A DNA stretch of 64,000 nt, taken from Bifidobacterium stellenboschense. GTDB lineage: Bacteria > Actinomycetota > Actinomycetes > Actinomycetales > Bifidobacteriaceae. The position numbers were made by a program, and so were the translations under genes. Of the stretch, positions 39,294 through 49,352 are shown piece after piece (within the stretch, counting starts at the first letter, position 1; each line of letters begins with the position of its first letter). Under the pieces are notes generated by a model. It was not told the origin of the DNA. It was given only the letters and a program-made list of their open reading frames with translations, and made no database searches. The stretch lies in the NCBI RefSeq assembly GCF_000741785.1, contig NZ_JGZP01000012.1, positions 124,001-188,000 on the forward strand, read 5' to 3'.

Positions 39294-40145
39294 ATGGCAG
39301 CTATTACCGCCGCTCTGATCAAGCAGGTTCGTGAGGACACCGGCGCCGGCATGCTCGACGTCAAGAAGGCCCTGACCGAGGCCGAGGGCGACGTCGCCCG
39401 CGCCAAGGAGATCATCCGCGCCAAGGGCATCGCCGCGGCCGGCAAGCGCGAAGGCCGCAAGGCCCAGGAAGGCACCATCGCCTCCAAGGTCGTCGAAGGC
39501 GCCGAGGGCCAGACCGGCTACGCCGTCGAGCTGAACTCCGAGACCGACTTCGTGGCCAAGACCCCGAAGTTCGTCGAGTTCGCCGACACGATCCTCGGCT
39601 ACGCCGTGGCCGCCGACGCGAGCAACGCCGACGAGCTGCTGGCCGCCAAGGCTGGCGACGAGACCGTCAAGGAGGCCATCGAGGAGGCCGCCGCCCTGTT
39701 CGGCGAGCACGTCAAGGTCGGCCAGTTCGCGAAGATCTCCGGCGAGCACGTCGAGATCTACGCCCACAAGAAGTCCGCCGAGATGCCGCCGAGCATCGTC
39801 GCGATGATCGCCACCGACAAGGCCGGCGCCGCCGTCGCGCACGAGGCCGCGCTGCAGATCTCCGCGATGGGCGCCAAGTGGCTGACCCGCGAGGACGTCC
39901 CGGCCGACGTGGTCGAGTCCGAGCGTCGCGTCGCCACCGAGAAGTCCCTCGCCGAGGGCAAGCCGGAGAAGATCGTCCCGAAGATCGTCGAGGGCCGTCT
40001 CAACGCCTTCTTCAAGGAGGTCGTCCTCCTCGAGCAGCCGTTCGTCAAGGATCCGTCCAAGACCGTCGGCAAGCTCTTCGACGAGGTCGGCGGCAAGGCC
40101 GTGGCCTTCGCCCGCGTCGAGGTCGGCAAGGGCGAGGAGGCCTGA
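39294..40145 (+). CDS. tsf: Elongation factor Ts
   Basis: 283 residues. The N-terminal UBA-like domain begins ITAALIKQVREDTGAGMLDVKKAL, and the core holds TGYAVELNSETDFVAKTPKF, the EF-Ts signature that inserts into EF-Tu to release GDP. The C-terminal subdomain ends LLEQPFVKDPSKTVGKLFDE. CAAGGAG precedes ATG 39294. It is followed by a strong terminator rather than directly by pyrH. Confidence 0.97.
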   Translation: MAAITAALIKQVREDTGAGMLDVKKALTEAEGDVARAKEIIRAKGIAAAGKREGRKAQEGTIASKVVEGAEGQTGYAVELNSETDFVAKTPKFVEFADTILGYAVAADASNADELLAAKAGDETVKEAIEEAAALFGEHVKVGQFAKISGEHVEIYAHKKSAEMPPSIVAMIATDKAGAAVAHEAALQISAMGAKWLTREDVPADVVESERRVATEKSLAEGKPEKIVPKIVEGRLNAFFKEVVLLEQPFVKDPSKTVGKLFDEVGGKAVAFARVEVGKGEEA

Positions 40146-40209
40146 GGCACTCTCCCGTATCCCGTCGGATCGGCCTCCAAGGCCGGCTGACGGCCATGCG
40201 ACACGCTGA

Positions 40210-40252
40210 ATGATGGCGGCCGCGCATCCCCGTGGTGCGCGGCCGCCATCAT
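40210..40252 (+). terminator. Terminator of rpsB-tsf
   Basis: 17-bp perfect stem (40210-40226 with 40236-40252) with a 9-base loop, followed by ATT, 65 bases after the tsf stop. Confidence 0.75.
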
Positions 40253-40318
40253 ATTCCAGGAAAACCCGCGGAACCGACGGGGCAAGAGAACAAGAAGGAA
40301 CGAAGGGGAAGACCGATC

Positions 40319-41257
40319 ATGGACGCCGACGAGAAACGCCTCGGATATGTGCCCGCGACGCGAGCCACCGCCGTGGGACTGCTCGCCATCGTGGTGTGGA
40401 GCCTCATGACCGCATTGGTGCGCGTCGTCGCCGAATCGTTCGGCGCGACGCTCGGATCGGCGCTCATCTACACGGCCGGCGTCGCCCTGCTGCTCGTCTT
40501 CCACCGTCCCGCGCCGCTCGCGCGCTACCCGAAGAGGTATCTGATGGTCGGGGGAGCGCTCTTCGTGTTCTACGAATCCTCCATCTCCCTGTCCATCGGT
40601 CTGGCATCCACCGCCGAGCAATCCGTCGAGGTGAGCCTCGTCAACTACCTGTGGCCCACGCTGATGGTGCTGCTCGCCGCCGCCATCGGCAGGCCGCGGC
40701 GCAAGGGCGCCGTATGGCGGGCGATCCCGGGCGCCGTCGTCGCCACCATGGGCGTCGCGCTTGCCGTGGGCGGCAACAGCGGGCTGGACGTCGGCGCGGC
40801 CCTCGGCCACGTCGCCTCCGATCCGCTGCCGTACCTGCTCGCCTTCCTCGGCGCGTTCGCATGGTCCCTCTACGCGGTGATCACCCCCGCCATGTCCGAC
40901 GGTCTGGACGGCACATCGGTGTTCTTCCCCGGTGTGGCGGTCGTATTGTGGATCATCCATCTCACCTCCGGCGAAGGAATGCCCGACGCGGTCCCCGGAC
41001 CACTCGCCTGGGCCGCCGTCGTCGCATCCGCGGCGGTCATCGCCGGCGGATACGCGTTCTGGGGGTACGGCATCCTGCACGGGAGCCTCAAGACGCTCGC
41101 CGTCGCCTCGTATGCGACCCCCGTGCTGTCCGTGGCCGCCAGCGCGGTCATCCTCGGCCTGTCGCTGACGCTGCCGTTCTGGTGCGGCGCGCTGCTCGTC
41201 GTCGCCGGTTCCGTGCTCAACTGGCTCGCGGAACGGCTGGGCGGGAACAAGGCCTGA
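40319..41257 (+). CDS. DMT superfamily exporter, YddG-like (aromatic amino acids)
   Basis: 312 residues with about ten membrane helices in two EamA-type halves. [10 protein letters not shown] (~105-114) and [11 protein letters not shown] (~244) match features of YddG, the aromatic amino-acid exporter of enterobacteria, more than of generic EamA proteins. It may export aromatic amino acids or related small molecules; substrate is inferred. GGGGAAG lies before ATG 40319. It sits between the tsf terminator and pyrH, breaking the usual rpsB-tsf-pyrH-frr order. Confidence 0.8.
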   Translation: MDADEKRLGYVPATRATAVGLLAIVVWSLMTALVRVVAESFGATLGSALIYTAGVALLLVFHRPAPLARYPKRYLMVGGALFVFYESSISLSIGLASTAEQSVEVSLVNYLWPTLMVLLAAAIGRPRRKGAVWRAIPGAVVATMGVALAVGGNSGLDVGAALGHVASDPLPYLLAFLGAFAWSLYAVITPAMSDGLDGTSVFFPGVAVVLWIIHLTSGEGMPDAVPGPLAWAAVVASAAVIAGGYAFWGYGILHGSLKTLAVASYATPVLSVAASAVILGLSLTLPFWCGALLVVAGSVLNWLAERLGGNKA

Positions 41258-41261
41258 TCCC

Positions 41262-41287
41262 AGCCGGCATGCGCGCCGCCGCCGGCT
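41262..41287 (+). terminator. Weak hairpin after the YddG-like gene
   Basis: 7-bp arms AGCCGGC/GCCGGCT around a 12-base loop, 5 bases after the stop codon. No T-run. Confidence 0.35.
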
Positions 41288-41399
41288 TGAGTGCTGTCGT
41301 GAACGGCGGATAACCTGTCAGATGGTAATTTTCGTGGAAGCGCGGCAACAGGCGGGGTCTCGCCATGCCGGGCATCCGAGGACGAAAGGGTGTAACAGT

Positions 41400-42149
41400 A
41401 TGACTGGCAACGAGGCGAAGGACAAGCCGCGCAGGGTGCTGCTCAAGCTGTCGGGCGAGGCGTTCGGCGGCGGCAGGGTCGGCATCGACACCAAGGTGAT
41501 CCGCCGCATCGCCGAGGAGATCGTCCCCGCGGTCCGGCAGGGCGTGCAGGTCGCCATCGTGACGGGCGGCGGCAACTTCTTCCGCGGCGCCGAACTGCAG
41601 CAGGCCGGCATCGACCGTTCCCGCGGCGACTACATGGGCATGCTCGGCACCGTGATGAACTGCCTCGCCCTCCAGGACTTCCTCGAGCAGGAGGGGCAGG
41701 CCACCCGCGTGCAGACCGCCATCACCATGGGCCAGGTCGCCGAGCCGTACATCCCGCTCAAGGCCATCCGTCATCTGGAGAAGGGCCGCGTGGTCATCTT
41801 CGGCGCCGGCGCCGGCATGCCGTACTTCTCCACCGACACCGTCTCCATCCAGCGTTCGCTGGAGATCCACTGCGACGAGGTCCTCATGGGCAAGAACGGC
41901 GTCGACGGCGTCTACACCGCCGACCCGCGCAGGAACGCCGACGCCAAGCGCTTCGAGACGCTGAGCTACAACCGCGCCCTGGTCGACAACCTCGCCGTCA
42001 TGGACGCCTCCGCGCTGTCCATGGCCCGCGACAACAAGAAGCGCATCCGCGTCTTCGGCCTCGAGGAGCCGGGCAACGTGACCCGCGCCCTGCTCGGCGA
42101 GGAGATCGGCACGCTCGTGTCCACCGCGGAATCGCGCGTGGCGGAATAG
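41400..42149 (+). CDS. pyrH: UMP kinase
   Basis: 249 residues of the amino-acid-kinase fold. KLSGEAFGG near the N-terminus, [21 protein letters not shown], and [12 protein letters not shown] and [18 protein letters not shown] in the C-terminal half are diagnostic of bacterial UMP kinase, which makes UDP and is allosterically controlled by UTP and GTP. ATG 41400 is preceded by GAAAGGGTG; the upstream in-frame ATG at 41322 gives a non-conserved extension. Followed by frr. Confidence 0.96.
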   Translation: MTGNEAKDKPRRVLLKLSGEAFGGGRVGIDTKVIRRIAEEIVPAVRQGVQVAIVTGGGNFFRGAELQQAGIDRSRGDYMGMLGTVMNCLALQDFLEQEGQATRVQTAITMGQVAEPYIPLKAIRHLEKGRVVIFGAGAGMPYFSTDTVSIQRSLEIHCDEVLMGKNGVDGVYTADPRRNADAKRFETLSYNRALVDNLAVMDASALSMARDNKKRIRVFGLEEPGNVTRALLGEEIGTLVSTAESRVAE

Positions 42150-42232
42150 GCCGAATCCGCTTCGAGACCCTACAATCGGTAGGGACACAACCGTAAACGA
42201 ACCGTTCGCAGACGAACAGCAAGGAGCACAAC

Positions 42233-42787
42233 ATGGCAAACGTCATCGATCAGGCCAAGGAGCAGATGGCCAAGACCGTCGAGAACACCAAGGAGAACTT
42301 CGCGGGCATCCGCACCGGCCGCGCCAACCCGGCCCTCCTCAACGGCATCGTGGTCGATTACTACGGCGCCCCCACGCCGATCAAGGCCGTCGCCTCCATC
42401 GGCGTGCCGGAGCCGCGCACCCTTTCCGTCACCCCGTTCGACGCCTCCCAGGCGGGCGCCGTCGAGAAGGCGATCCGCAACTCCGACCTCGGCGTCAGCC
42501 CGAACCGCGACGGCAACGTGATCCGCATCACGATGCCGGAACTCACCGAGGAACGCCGCAAGGAGTACGTCAAGCTCGCCAAGGCGAAGGCCGAGGACGG
42601 CAAGGTCGCGGTGCGCAACATCCGCCGCAAGACCAAGGAAGGCATCGACAAGTCCGTCAAGGACGGCGACATGGGCGAGGACGAGGGCGATCGTCTCCTC
42701 AAGGACCTCGACAAGGTCACCAAGTCCGTCACCGACGAGATCGACACCCTGCTGGAGACCAAGCAGAAGGAGATCATGGAGGTCTGA
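42233..42787 (+). CDS. frr: Ribosome recycling factor
   Basis: 184 residues, the standard RRF length. The three-helix bundle carries FAGIRTGRANPALL at the N-terminus, GVPEPRTLSVTPFD in the hinge and beta domain, and NIRRKTKEGIDKSVKDG in the last helices. With EF-G it splits post-termination ribosomes. AAGGAG precedes ATG 42233, 83 bases after pyrH, and cdsA follows after 16 bases. Confidence 0.97.
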   Translation: MANVIDQAKEQMAKTVENTKENFAGIRTGRANPALLNGIVVDYYGAPTPIKAVASIGVPEPRTLSVTPFDASQAGAVEKAIRNSDLGVSPNRDGNVIRITMPELTEERRKEYVKLAKAKAEDGKVAVRNIRRKTKEGIDKSVKDGDMGEDEGDRLLKDLDKVTKSVTDEIDTLLETKQKEIMEV

Positions 42788-42803
42788 GCCTCCGTACGCC
42801 GTT

Positions 42804-43790
42804 ATGGAACGCAACGAACAACTCCACGAAGAGGCCGAAGTCGCACTCGACGAGATCAACAAGAAGACCGGCCGGAACATGCCTCAGGCGGTAGGAACCG
42901 CCGTCGTCCTGATCGCCGTCATCCTCGCCGCGATGCTGCTCAGCATCGACCTGTTCGTGGCGTTGATCGTCGTGTTCATGATTCTCGCCCTGTGGGAGCT
43001 GCGCGTCGACTTCGCGACCGTCGGCCTGCACATCCCGTTCGTCATGCTGTGCGTCTGCTCGGCGGCGACCCTGTTCGCCACCTACTACGCGCCGTTGCAC
43101 GTCGTCGCGATGGCGTTGTGCGCGATGGCGTCGATCATGCTCGTCTCCATGACGGCGACCGCCAAGCTGAGCTTCGGCAACCGCCTGTCGCTCGCCGTGG
43201 CGGACAAGCTCTCCAACACGGAGGCGGGCGCGCGCCTCGAATCCTCGTTCAACCACGAGGGCGGCGAACAGCACCACTCCCGGCTGAGCCACGTGTCCGT
43301 GTCGGTGCTCACCGTGCTGTACATCCCCGTGCTCGCCGCGTGCATCGTCATGCCGCTGACCTTCCACGGGCATCCGGTCGCCCACGCGATCATGCTCGTG
43401 TTCCTGCCGGCCCTGTCCGACACCGGCGGCCTGTTCGCCGGCGCGTGGCTCGGCAAGCACAAGCTCTCCCCGCGCATCTCCCCGAAGAAGAGCTGGGAGG
43501 GTCTCGCCGGATCGGTGCTGTTCGCCATGGCCGGCGCGTTCGCCGTCATGTTCTGCACGTACACGTCGGATGTGTGGGCCGCCATGTGGTGGGTGCCCGT
43601 GCTCGAAGGCGTGCTCGTCGGCGTGACCGGCACGTTCGGCGACCTGTGTGCCTCGATGATCAAGCGCGACCTCGGCATCAAGGACATGGGCCATCTGCTC
43701 AAAGGCCACGGCGGCGTGATGGACCGCGTCGACTCCATCCTCATGGCGGCGCCGTTCACCTGCATCCTCCTGTGGTTCACCGGTCTGTGA
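42804..43790 (+). CDS. cdsA: Phosphatidate cytidylyltransferase
   Basis: 328 residues with about eight membrane helices. The CDP-diglyceride synthetase signature lies near the C-terminus: SDTGGLFAGAWLGKHK, SPKKSWEG with the conserved RISPKKSWEG core, then GDLCASMIKRDLGIKD and GHGGVMDRVDS. It makes CDP-diacylglycerol, precursor of all phospholipids. The N-terminal ~35 residues are charged and cytoplasmic. The ribosome site is weak; coupling with frr is likely. Confidence 0.93.
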   Translation: MERNEQLHEEAEVALDEINKKTGRNMPQAVGTAVVLIAVILAAMLLSIDLFVALIVVFMILALWELRVDFATVGLHIPFVMLCVCSAATLFATYYAPLHVVAMALCAMASIMLVSMTATAKLSFGNRLSLAVADKLSNTEAGARLESSFNHEGGEQHHSRLSHVSVSVLTVLYIPVLAACIVMPLTFHGHPVAHAIMLVFLPALSDTGGLFAGAWLGKHKLSPRISPKKSWEGLAGSVLFAMAGAFAVMFCTYTSDVWAAMWWVPVLEGVLVGVTGTFGDLCASMIKRDLGIKDMGHLLKGHGGVMDRVDSILMAAPFTCILLWFTGL

Positions 43791-43845
43791 CGGCGATGAC
43801 GCGGTGATGCCGATGACCGAGGCCGGTGAGGAACCGGACGATTCC

Positions 43846-43878
43846 CGGGCCGGACAGTCGTGACGATTGTCCGGCCCG
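43846..43878 (+). terminator. Terminator after cdsA
   Basis: 15-bp stem (43846-43860 with 43864-43878, one G:T pair) and loop TGA, 55 bases after the cdsA stop. Confidence 0.75.
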
Positions 43879-43955
43879 TTCCGCATTTTCGCGGGTGAAC
43901 CGCGACGGACGACGAATGACGACACACGACGAAACGTGACGAAAGGAAGCCGACC

Positions 43956-45158
43956 ATGACCGACCAGAACATCATTGCCGACGGGGACGCCCCCGAGACC
44001 GGCATCACGCCGGGAGGCACCACCGGCGCGTTCCGCGACGTGCTGTCCAAGGACCACGCACGCCGCGGCAAGCCGCCGCTGCATTTCGCCGACATGACGC
44101 CCGAACAGCGCGTCGAGACCGCGAAAGAGCTCGGCATGCCGAAGTTCCGCGTCAAGCAGCTCGCCAACCACTACTATGGGCGCTTCGACGTGAACGCCGC
44201 CGAATTCACCGACTTCCCGGCCGCCAAACGCGACGAGGCGGCGGCCGCGTTCTTCCCCGAACTCATCCACGAGGTCACCCGTCAGGTGGCGGACAACGGC
44301 ACCACGATCAAGACGCTGTGGCGCCTGTTCGACGGCTCCCACATCGAATCGGTGCTCATGCGCTATCCGACGCGCACCACGCTGTGCATCTCCTCGCAGG
44401 TCGGCTGCGGCATGGGATGCCCGTTCTGCGCCACCGGCAAGCTCGGCCTCACCCGCAACATGTCCGCGGGGGAGATCCTCGAACAGGTGCGCGTCGCCGC
44501 GCGCATGATGCGCGACGGCGAGGTCTCCGGCGGCCCCGGACGTCTGAGCAACATCGTGTTCATGGGCATGGGCGAACCGATGGGCAACTACCGTTCCGTC
44601 CTGTCCGCCGTGCGCCAGATCTCCGCCATGCCGCCCGAGGGCTTCGGCATCTCCGCGCGCAACATCACCGTCTCCACGGTGGGCGTCGTGCCCGGCATCA
44701 GGAAGCTCGCCGCCGAAGGCATCCCGGTGCGCCTCGCCGTCTCCCTGCATGCGCCGAGCGACGAGCTGCGCGACGAGCTCGTGCCGATGAACAAGCGTTT
44801 CGACACCACGCAGGTGCTCGACGCCGCGCACGACTACTGGCTGGCCTCCAAGCGCCGCGTCAGCATCGAATACGCGCTGATGCGCGGCATCAACGACCAG
44901 GCCGAGCACGCGCGTCTGCTCGCCAAGCGGCTCAACCATTACGGCGACGACTGGGCGCATGTGAACCCGATCCCGCTCAACCCGATCGAAGGGTCCCGCT
45001 GGACCGCCTCCAAGCCGGAGGACGAGGCGCGGTTCCTCGAGATCCTGCACGACGCGGGCATCACCGCCACCCTGCGCGACACCCGCGGCCAGGACATCGA
45101 CGGCGCCTGCGGGCAGCTCGCCGCCAAGACCCGGGAGGCGTTCGAGCGCGCGAAGTGA
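43956..45158 (+). CDS. rlmN: 23S rRNA (adenine(2503)-C(2))-methyltransferase / dual-specificity RlmN
   Basis: 400-residue radical-SAM enzyme. The 4Fe-4S cluster motif C151-x3-C155-x2-C158 (CGMGCPFC) is present, with MGMGEPMGNY and SISARN-like blocks typical of RlmN/Cfr, and C385 near the C-terminus as the transient RNA-linking cysteine. It methylates A2503 of 23S rRNA and A37 of some tRNAs. The N-terminal ~45 residues are variable. AAAGGAAG lies before ATG 43956. It is a client of the SUF system encoded earlier in the window. Confidence 0.95.
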   Translation: MTDQNIIADGDAPETGITPGGTTGAFRDVLSKDHARRGKPPLHFADMTPEQRVETAKELGMPKFRVKQLANHYYGRFDVNAAEFTDFPAAKRDEAAAAFFPELIHEVTRQVADNGTTIKTLWRLFDGSHIESVLMRYPTRTTLCISSQVGCGMGCPFCATGKLGLTRNMSAGEILEQVRVAARMMRDGEVSGGPGRLSNIVFMGMGEPMGNYRSVLSAVRQISAMPPEGFGISARNITVSTVGVVPGIRKLAAEGIPVRLAVSLHAPSDELRDELVPMNKRFDTTQVLDAAHDYWLASKRRVSIEYALMRGINDQAEHARLLAKRLNHYGDDWAHVNPIPLNPIEGSRWTASKPEDEARFLEILHDAGITATLRDTRGQDIDGACGQLAAKTREAFERAK

Positions 45159-45240
45159 GACGCCGGCCGCCCGTACGGCGCGCGGCCGGTAGTCTGGGGT
45201 GTCGTACAGAAGAAAACCTTGCGAACAGGGGAGTGGAGTT

Positions 45241-46011
45241 ATGTCGCTGGCGGTTCGAGTCATCCCGTGCCTGGACGTCGATGCCGGACGAGTGGTCAAA
45301 GGCGTGCATTTCGAGAATCTGAAGGACGCCGGCGACCCGGTGGAGCTCGCCGCCGAATACTACCGGCAGGGCGCCGACGAGCTCACCTTCCTCGACGTGA
45401 CCGCCTCCAGCTCGCACCGCAACACGATGATCGACGTCGTGTCGCGCACCGCCGAGCAGGTGTTCATCCCCATGACCGTGGGCGGCGGCGTGCGCACCCC
45501 GGAGGACGTGGATTCGCTGCTGCGTTGCGGCGCCGACAAGGTGGGCGTCAACACGGCGGCCATCAACGATCCGACGCTCATCAGCCGCGTCGCCGGACGC
45601 TTCGGCAACCAGGTGCTGGTCCTGTCCGTCGACGCGCGCCGCGAGAAGGGCGAGCAGCACACGCAATCCGGTTTCGAGGTCACGACGATGGGCGGCCGCA
45701 AATCCACCGGCATCGACGCGATCTGGTGGGTGAAGCGCGCCGAGGAGCTGGGAGCCGGCGAGATTCTCCTCAACTCGATGGATGCCGACGGCACGAAAGA
45801 GGGTTTCGACCTGGAGATGATCCGCGCCGTGCGCAAGGAGGTCAAGATCCCGATCATCGCCTCCGGCGGCGCCGGCAAGGTCGAGGACTTCCCTCCCGCC
45901 ATCGAGGCAGGGGCGAATGCGGTGCTCGCCGCATCGGTCTTCCACTTCGGGCTCATGACCATCGCCGACGTGAAGGCGGAGCTCAAACGCCACGGCTACA
46001 CGGTGCGCTGA
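45241..46011 (+). CDS. hisF: Imidazole glycerol phosphate synthase subunit HisF
   Basis: 256-residue TIM barrel. Catalytic aspartates are in [14 protein letters not shown] near the N-terminus and in the [15 protein letters not shown] block; phosphate loops [11 protein letters not shown] and [11 protein letters not shown] are intact. It cyclises PRFAR with ammonia from HisH to IGP and AICAR. ATG 45241 has GGGGAGTGGAG upstream; TAGTCT at 45190-45195 is a likely -10. HisH and the other his genes are not nearby, so this is a split-off piece of the his pathway joined to trpE. Confidence 0.95.
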   Translation: MSLAVRVIPCLDVDAGRVVKGVHFENLKDAGDPVELAAEYYRQGADELTFLDVTASSSHRNTMIDVVSRTAEQVFIPMTVGGGVRTPEDVDSLLRCGADKVGVNTAAINDPTLISRVAGRFGNQVLVLSVDARREKGEQHTQSGFEVTTMGGRKSTGIDAIWWVKRAEELGAGEILLNSMDADGTKEGFDLEMIRAVRKEVKIPIIASGGAGKVEDFPPAIEAGANAVLAASVFHFGLMTIADVKAELKRHGYTVR

Positions 46012-46073
46012 GACGCGCGCGGGCATACGGCGTCGGACACATACGGACATACGGAATCGACGGAAAGACTGCA

Positions 46074-46535
46074 ATGACGGACACCATCTACGACAATGCG
46101 ACCGAACTCGACCCCCGCATCGCCGCGCGGCTCAAGCGCGACGCGAAGGGTCTCGTGGCGGCGGTCGTCCAGCAATACGACACGCGTGAAGTGCTTATGG
46201 TCGGCTACATGAACGACGAGGCGCTCCGACGCACGCTCACCACCGGCCGCGTGACCTTCTGGTCACGCTCCCGTCAGGAATACTGGCGCAAGGGCGACAC
46301 GTCGGGCCACGTGCAGTACGTGAAGGGCGTGTCCCTGGACTGCGACGGCGACGCGCTGCTCGTCGAGGTCGACCAGGTGGGTGCCGCCTGCCACACCGGC
46401 AAGCGCAGCTGCTTCCTCGAAGGAGGGCCGCTGCCGGTGGTCGTCGGCCACCGCACGCCGGAACAGGCCGACGTCTCCGGCGCTTCCGAGCGCGAAGGGC
46501 ACGCGGACGATACGGAAACGGAGGCACGGGCATGA
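46074..46535 (+). CDS. hisI: Phosphoribosyl-AMP cyclohydrolase
   Basis: 153 residues. Metal-site motifs [20 protein letters not shown] and the cysteines of [12 protein letters not shown] are intact, and [17 protein letters not shown] is diagnostic. It opens the adenine ring of PR-AMP, the third step of histidine synthesis. The C-terminal ~30 residues (Glu/Ala-rich) are a non-conserved tail, and no HisE domain is fused. The start is ATG 46074; the stop overlaps the trpE start (ATGA). Confidence 0.94.
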   Translation: MTDTIYDNATELDPRIAARLKRDAKGLVAAVVQQYDTREVLMVGYMNDEALRRTLTTGRVTFWSRSRQEYWRKGDTSGHVQYVKGVSLDCDGDALLVEVDQVGAACHTGKRSCFLEGGPLPVVVGHRTPEQADVSGASEREGHADDTETEARA

Positions 46536-48091
46536 CCGAGTGCAGCGTCGAACATCTCAACTGGGGCGGCACGTGGCCGACCCGCGAACAGTTCCTCGAA
46601 CTGGCGGGCGAAGGCTACCGTGTGATTCCGATCGTGCGCCGTCTGCTCGCCGACTCGCTCACTCCGGTCGGCTTCTACGAGCGCCTCGCCGGCGGCCGCA
46701 CCGGTACGTTCATCCTTGAATCCGCCGAATACGGCGGCTCCTGGAGCCGATACAGCTTCATCGGCGTGAACTCGATGGCGCAGCTGCGCGCCGACAAGGA
46801 CGGCAACGCCGACTGGTTGGGCACTGTGCCCGCCGGAGTCCCCACGCACGGCGACGTGGTCGAGGTCGCGCACGCCACGCTGAAGACGCTCAAGGCGCCG
46901 CGCGTCGAGGGACTGCCGAATCTCACGTCCGGTCTGGTCGGCACCGTCGGCTGGGACGCGATCCGCCACTGGGAGCCGACGCTGCGCGCCACCGCGCCGA
47001 ACGAGACCGGCCAGCCGGAGATGGTGCTCGCCCTCGCCACCGACATCGCCGTCGTCGACCACGTGTCCGGTTCGGTGTGGCTCATCGCCAACGCGGTGAA
47101 CGTGGACGACAAGCCCACCCGCGCCGACATCGCCTACGACCAGGCCGTCAGGCGCCTCGACCGCATGCAGGAGAACGCGGCCACGCCCACGCCGGGGGAG
47201 GCCCGCGTCAGCGCGCTCGACACCTCCGTCAGGCAGCCCGAACTGCGGTTCCGCACCCCCAAGGAGGTGTACGAGAAGGCGGTGGAGGCCACCCGGCAGC
47301 ACATCATCGACGGCGACGTGTTCCAGACGGTCATCTCCCAGCGTCTCGACATCGACTCGCCCGCCGACCCGTTCGACGTCTACCGCGTGCTGCGCACGCT
47401 CAACCCGAGCCCGTACATGTACTTCATGGCGTTGACCGACGCCGAGGGCCGCGACTTCAACGTGATCGGCTCCAGCCCGGAGACGCTCATCAAGGTGGAC
47501 GACGGCCATGCGCTCACCTTCCCGATCGCCGGCTCCCGTCCGCGCGGCAAGACCCCTGAGGAGGACGCGCGCCTCGCCAAGGAGCTGCTCGCCGATCCGA
47601 AGGAGCGCAGCGAGCACATCATGCTCGTCGACCTGTCGCGCAACGACCTGAGCAAGGTGTGCAGGCCGGAGACCGTCGAAGTGGTGTCCCTCATGGACAT
47701 CAAGCGGTTCAGCCACATCATGCACATCTGCTCGACCGTCACCGGCGAGGTCAATCCGGACATGACCGCGTTCGACGTGTTCATGTCGGCGTTCCCCGCG
47801 GGCACGCTGTCCGGAGCGCCGAAGCCGCGCGCCATCGAGATCATCGACGAGCTGGAGCCCGCCGACCGCGGCATCTACGGCGGCACCGTCGGCTACTTCG
47901 ACTTCTCCGGCAACATGGACATGGCGATCGCCATCCGCACCGCGTTCCTGCGCGACCATGAGGCGAGCGTGCAGGCCGGCGCCGGACTGGTGCTCGACTC
48001 CGTGCCCGCCAACGAATGGCAGGAGACCCGCAACAAGGCGGAGGCCAGCGTCGAGGCCATCCAGATCGCCGCCCAGCTGCGCGAACTGTAG
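46532..48091 (+). CDS. trpE: Anthranilate synthase component I
   Basis: 519-residue chorismate-utilising enzyme. The N-terminal tryptophan-binding region includes [15 protein letters not shown], where the LLES-type motif mediates feedback inhibition. The catalytic C-terminal half has [41 protein letters not shown], and the end block [17 protein letters not shown]...GGTVGYFDF. It makes anthranilate from chorismate with TrpG, whose gene is not adjacent. Start ATG 46532 overlaps the hisI stop by four bases, coupling histidine and tryptophan enzymes. Confidence 0.95.
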   Translation: MTECSVEHLNWGGTWPTREQFLELAGEGYRVIPIVRRLLADSLTPVGFYERLAGGRTGTFILESAEYGGSWSRYSFIGVNSMAQLRADKDGNADWLGTVPAGVPTHGDVVEVAHATLKTLKAPRVEGLPNLTSGLVGTVGWDAIRHWEPTLRATAPNETGQPEMVLALATDIAVVDHVSGSVWLIANAVNVDDKPTRADIAYDQAVRRLDRMQENAATPTPGEARVSALDTSVRQPELRFRTPKEVYEKAVEATRQHIIDGDVFQTVISQRLDIDSPADPFDVYRVLRTLNPSPYMYFMALTDAEGRDFNVIGSSPETLIKVDDGHALTFPIAGSRPRGKTPEEDARLAKELLADPKERSEHIMLVDLSRNDLSKVCRPETVEVVSLMDIKRFSHIMHICSTVTGEVNPDMTAFDVFMSAFPAGTLSGAPKPRAIEIIDELEPADRGIYGGTVGYFDFSGNMDMAIAIRTAFLRDHEASVQAGAGLVLDSVPANEWQETRNKAEASVEAIQIAAQLREL

Positions 48092-48132
48092 GCTCCGGAG
48101 TCTTCTCTTTCCGGGATCATCCCCCAGGGTTC

Positions 48133-48187
48133 AGGCGGGGAGCATGGCGAGGTCACGCGAACGTGACCGTCACCGTGCTCCCCGCCT
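48133..48187. terminator. Long bidirectional terminator between trpE and the convergent gene
   Basis: Outer stem of 15 bp (48133-48147 with 48173-48187, one T:G pair) and an inner 7-bp stem GGTCACG-CGAA-CGTGACC. The stop codon of the minus-strand gene lies within the inner stem. Confidence 0.7.
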
Positions 48188-49151
48188 TCTCGTCGCCGGT
48201 CCACGCGGTCGCCGCACGCGTCCACGTCATGCCGTCCGCGGCGACCTTGACGACGCCGTAGTGGCGCGCGTTGACGACGATCCACGTCGCCGTCTGCCAG
48301 ACCGCACGACGTGTGTTCTCGTCGCTCAGTCCGCCCGGCACGGTGAAGGTGACGGTCGTGGCCGTCGAGCCGTCACCCGCCGTGGCGTTCCCGTCCCCGC
48401 TTTCGCCGGCGTCATCCGTCGATTGCGATGACGATTTCGATGACGATGACGCCGCCGTGACGGACGGATACGCGCCCTGCAGTCCGGCGGTCAATCCGTC
48501 CGGATCCGACGACGTGACGTCGCCCGGCAGCCTGCACCCCACGCCGGCGGCGACCTCGCCGGTCAACGACTGCGCCCAGGCGCGCGCCAACCCGTCCCAT
48601 TGCGCGTACGCGTCCGGATAGCCGGACAGCTGCACCGCCTGCGCCGCGTCCTCCACGGGAATCGACTCCCAATCCGTCACCTTCACCAGTCCGTCGTAGA
48701 ACGCGTTCGTCGCGTAGGTCTCGTCCATGAGTTGTTCGACCGTGCCCCACCCCTGGCTGGGACGCTGCTGGAAGAGTCCCAGCGAATCACGGTCGCCGTA
48801 CTCCAGGTTCGTGAGCTTCGACTCCTGCATGGCGGTGGCGAGCGCCACCGTGGCCGCATGGTCGGGCAGTCCGCGCGTCACGCCGATCGCGGTGATGAGG
48901 CCCGCGTTGCGCGCCTGTTCGGTGGACAGCGTGTAGCTCATCACGCCGTCCGTCTGCTTCGCCATGCAGTATGCGCTCGTGTCCTTCGCGGCGGACGCCG
49001 CGTTCCCCAGATCGGCGAGCCATTGCGCGGAGAGCTTCACGACGCCCACGATCACGGCGGTGACGATGCAGATGGTGGCCACGACGACGATGAGCGCGTG
49101 GCGGAGCGCCGTCGAGCCGCGCCGCGCGCCCGGTGCCGTGCGTTTCGTCAT
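48153..49151 (-). CDS. Membrane-anchored protein with lysozyme/transglycosylase-like domain
   Basis: 332 residues: N-terminal membrane anchor (~20-40) with most of the protein outside. Residues ~85-200 look like a lysozyme-fold (SLT/Rpf-like) domain: E110 in TAMQESKL, then DSLGLFQQRPSQGWG, a pattern common in actinobacterial wall hydrolases. A Ser/Asp/Gly-rich linker (~230-265) leads to a C-terminal beta-domain ending TGDEKAGSTVTVTFA. It may cleave or bind peptidoglycan; activity is unproven. It diverges from a DUF1287 gene also predicted to be extracytoplasmic. Confidence 0.68.
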   Translation of the reverse strand: MTKRTAPGARRGSTALRHALIVVVATICIVTAVIVGVVKLSAQWLADLGNAASAAKDTSAYCMAKQTDGVMSYTLSTEQARNAGLITAIGVTRGLPDHAATVALATAMQESKLTNLEYGDRDSLGLFQQRPSQGWGTVEQLMDETYATNAFYDGLVKVTDWESIPVEDAAQAVQLSGYPDAYAQWDGLARAWAQSLTGEVAAGVGCRLPGDVTSSDPDGLTAGLQGAYPSVTAASSSSKSSSQSTDDAGESGDGNATAGDGSTATTVTFTVPGGLSDENTRRAVWQTATWIVVNARHYGVVKVAADGMTWTRAATAWTGDEKAGSTVTVTFA

Positions 49152-49268
49152 ATGGGATCGCCCCTTCCGGCTTCCGTATGTTCTTGTCCGAATCCGTGAT
49201 GCCGCGTCTCACGTTACCAGCCCGATTGTGGTTGTTCGGCAAGAGAACCCTGGGAACGACCCTGATGG

Positions 49269-49298
49269 TTGCCCTGAACGAGGTCGGGGGAGGATAAT
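49269..49298 (+). promoter_or_regulatory. Promoter of the DUF1287 gene
   Basis: TTGCCC (49269-49274), 18 bp, GATAAT (49293-49298). The transcript would start near 49305, giving a 48-base leader with GGGGAGG before ATG 49353. The same hexamer pair and spacing recur before mscL. Confidence 0.55.
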
Positions 49299-49352
49299 GG
49301 GCGGCGAGTGGTTGGTTGGATGTCGTGCAGCGTATGCGGGGAGGTGCCGGTG

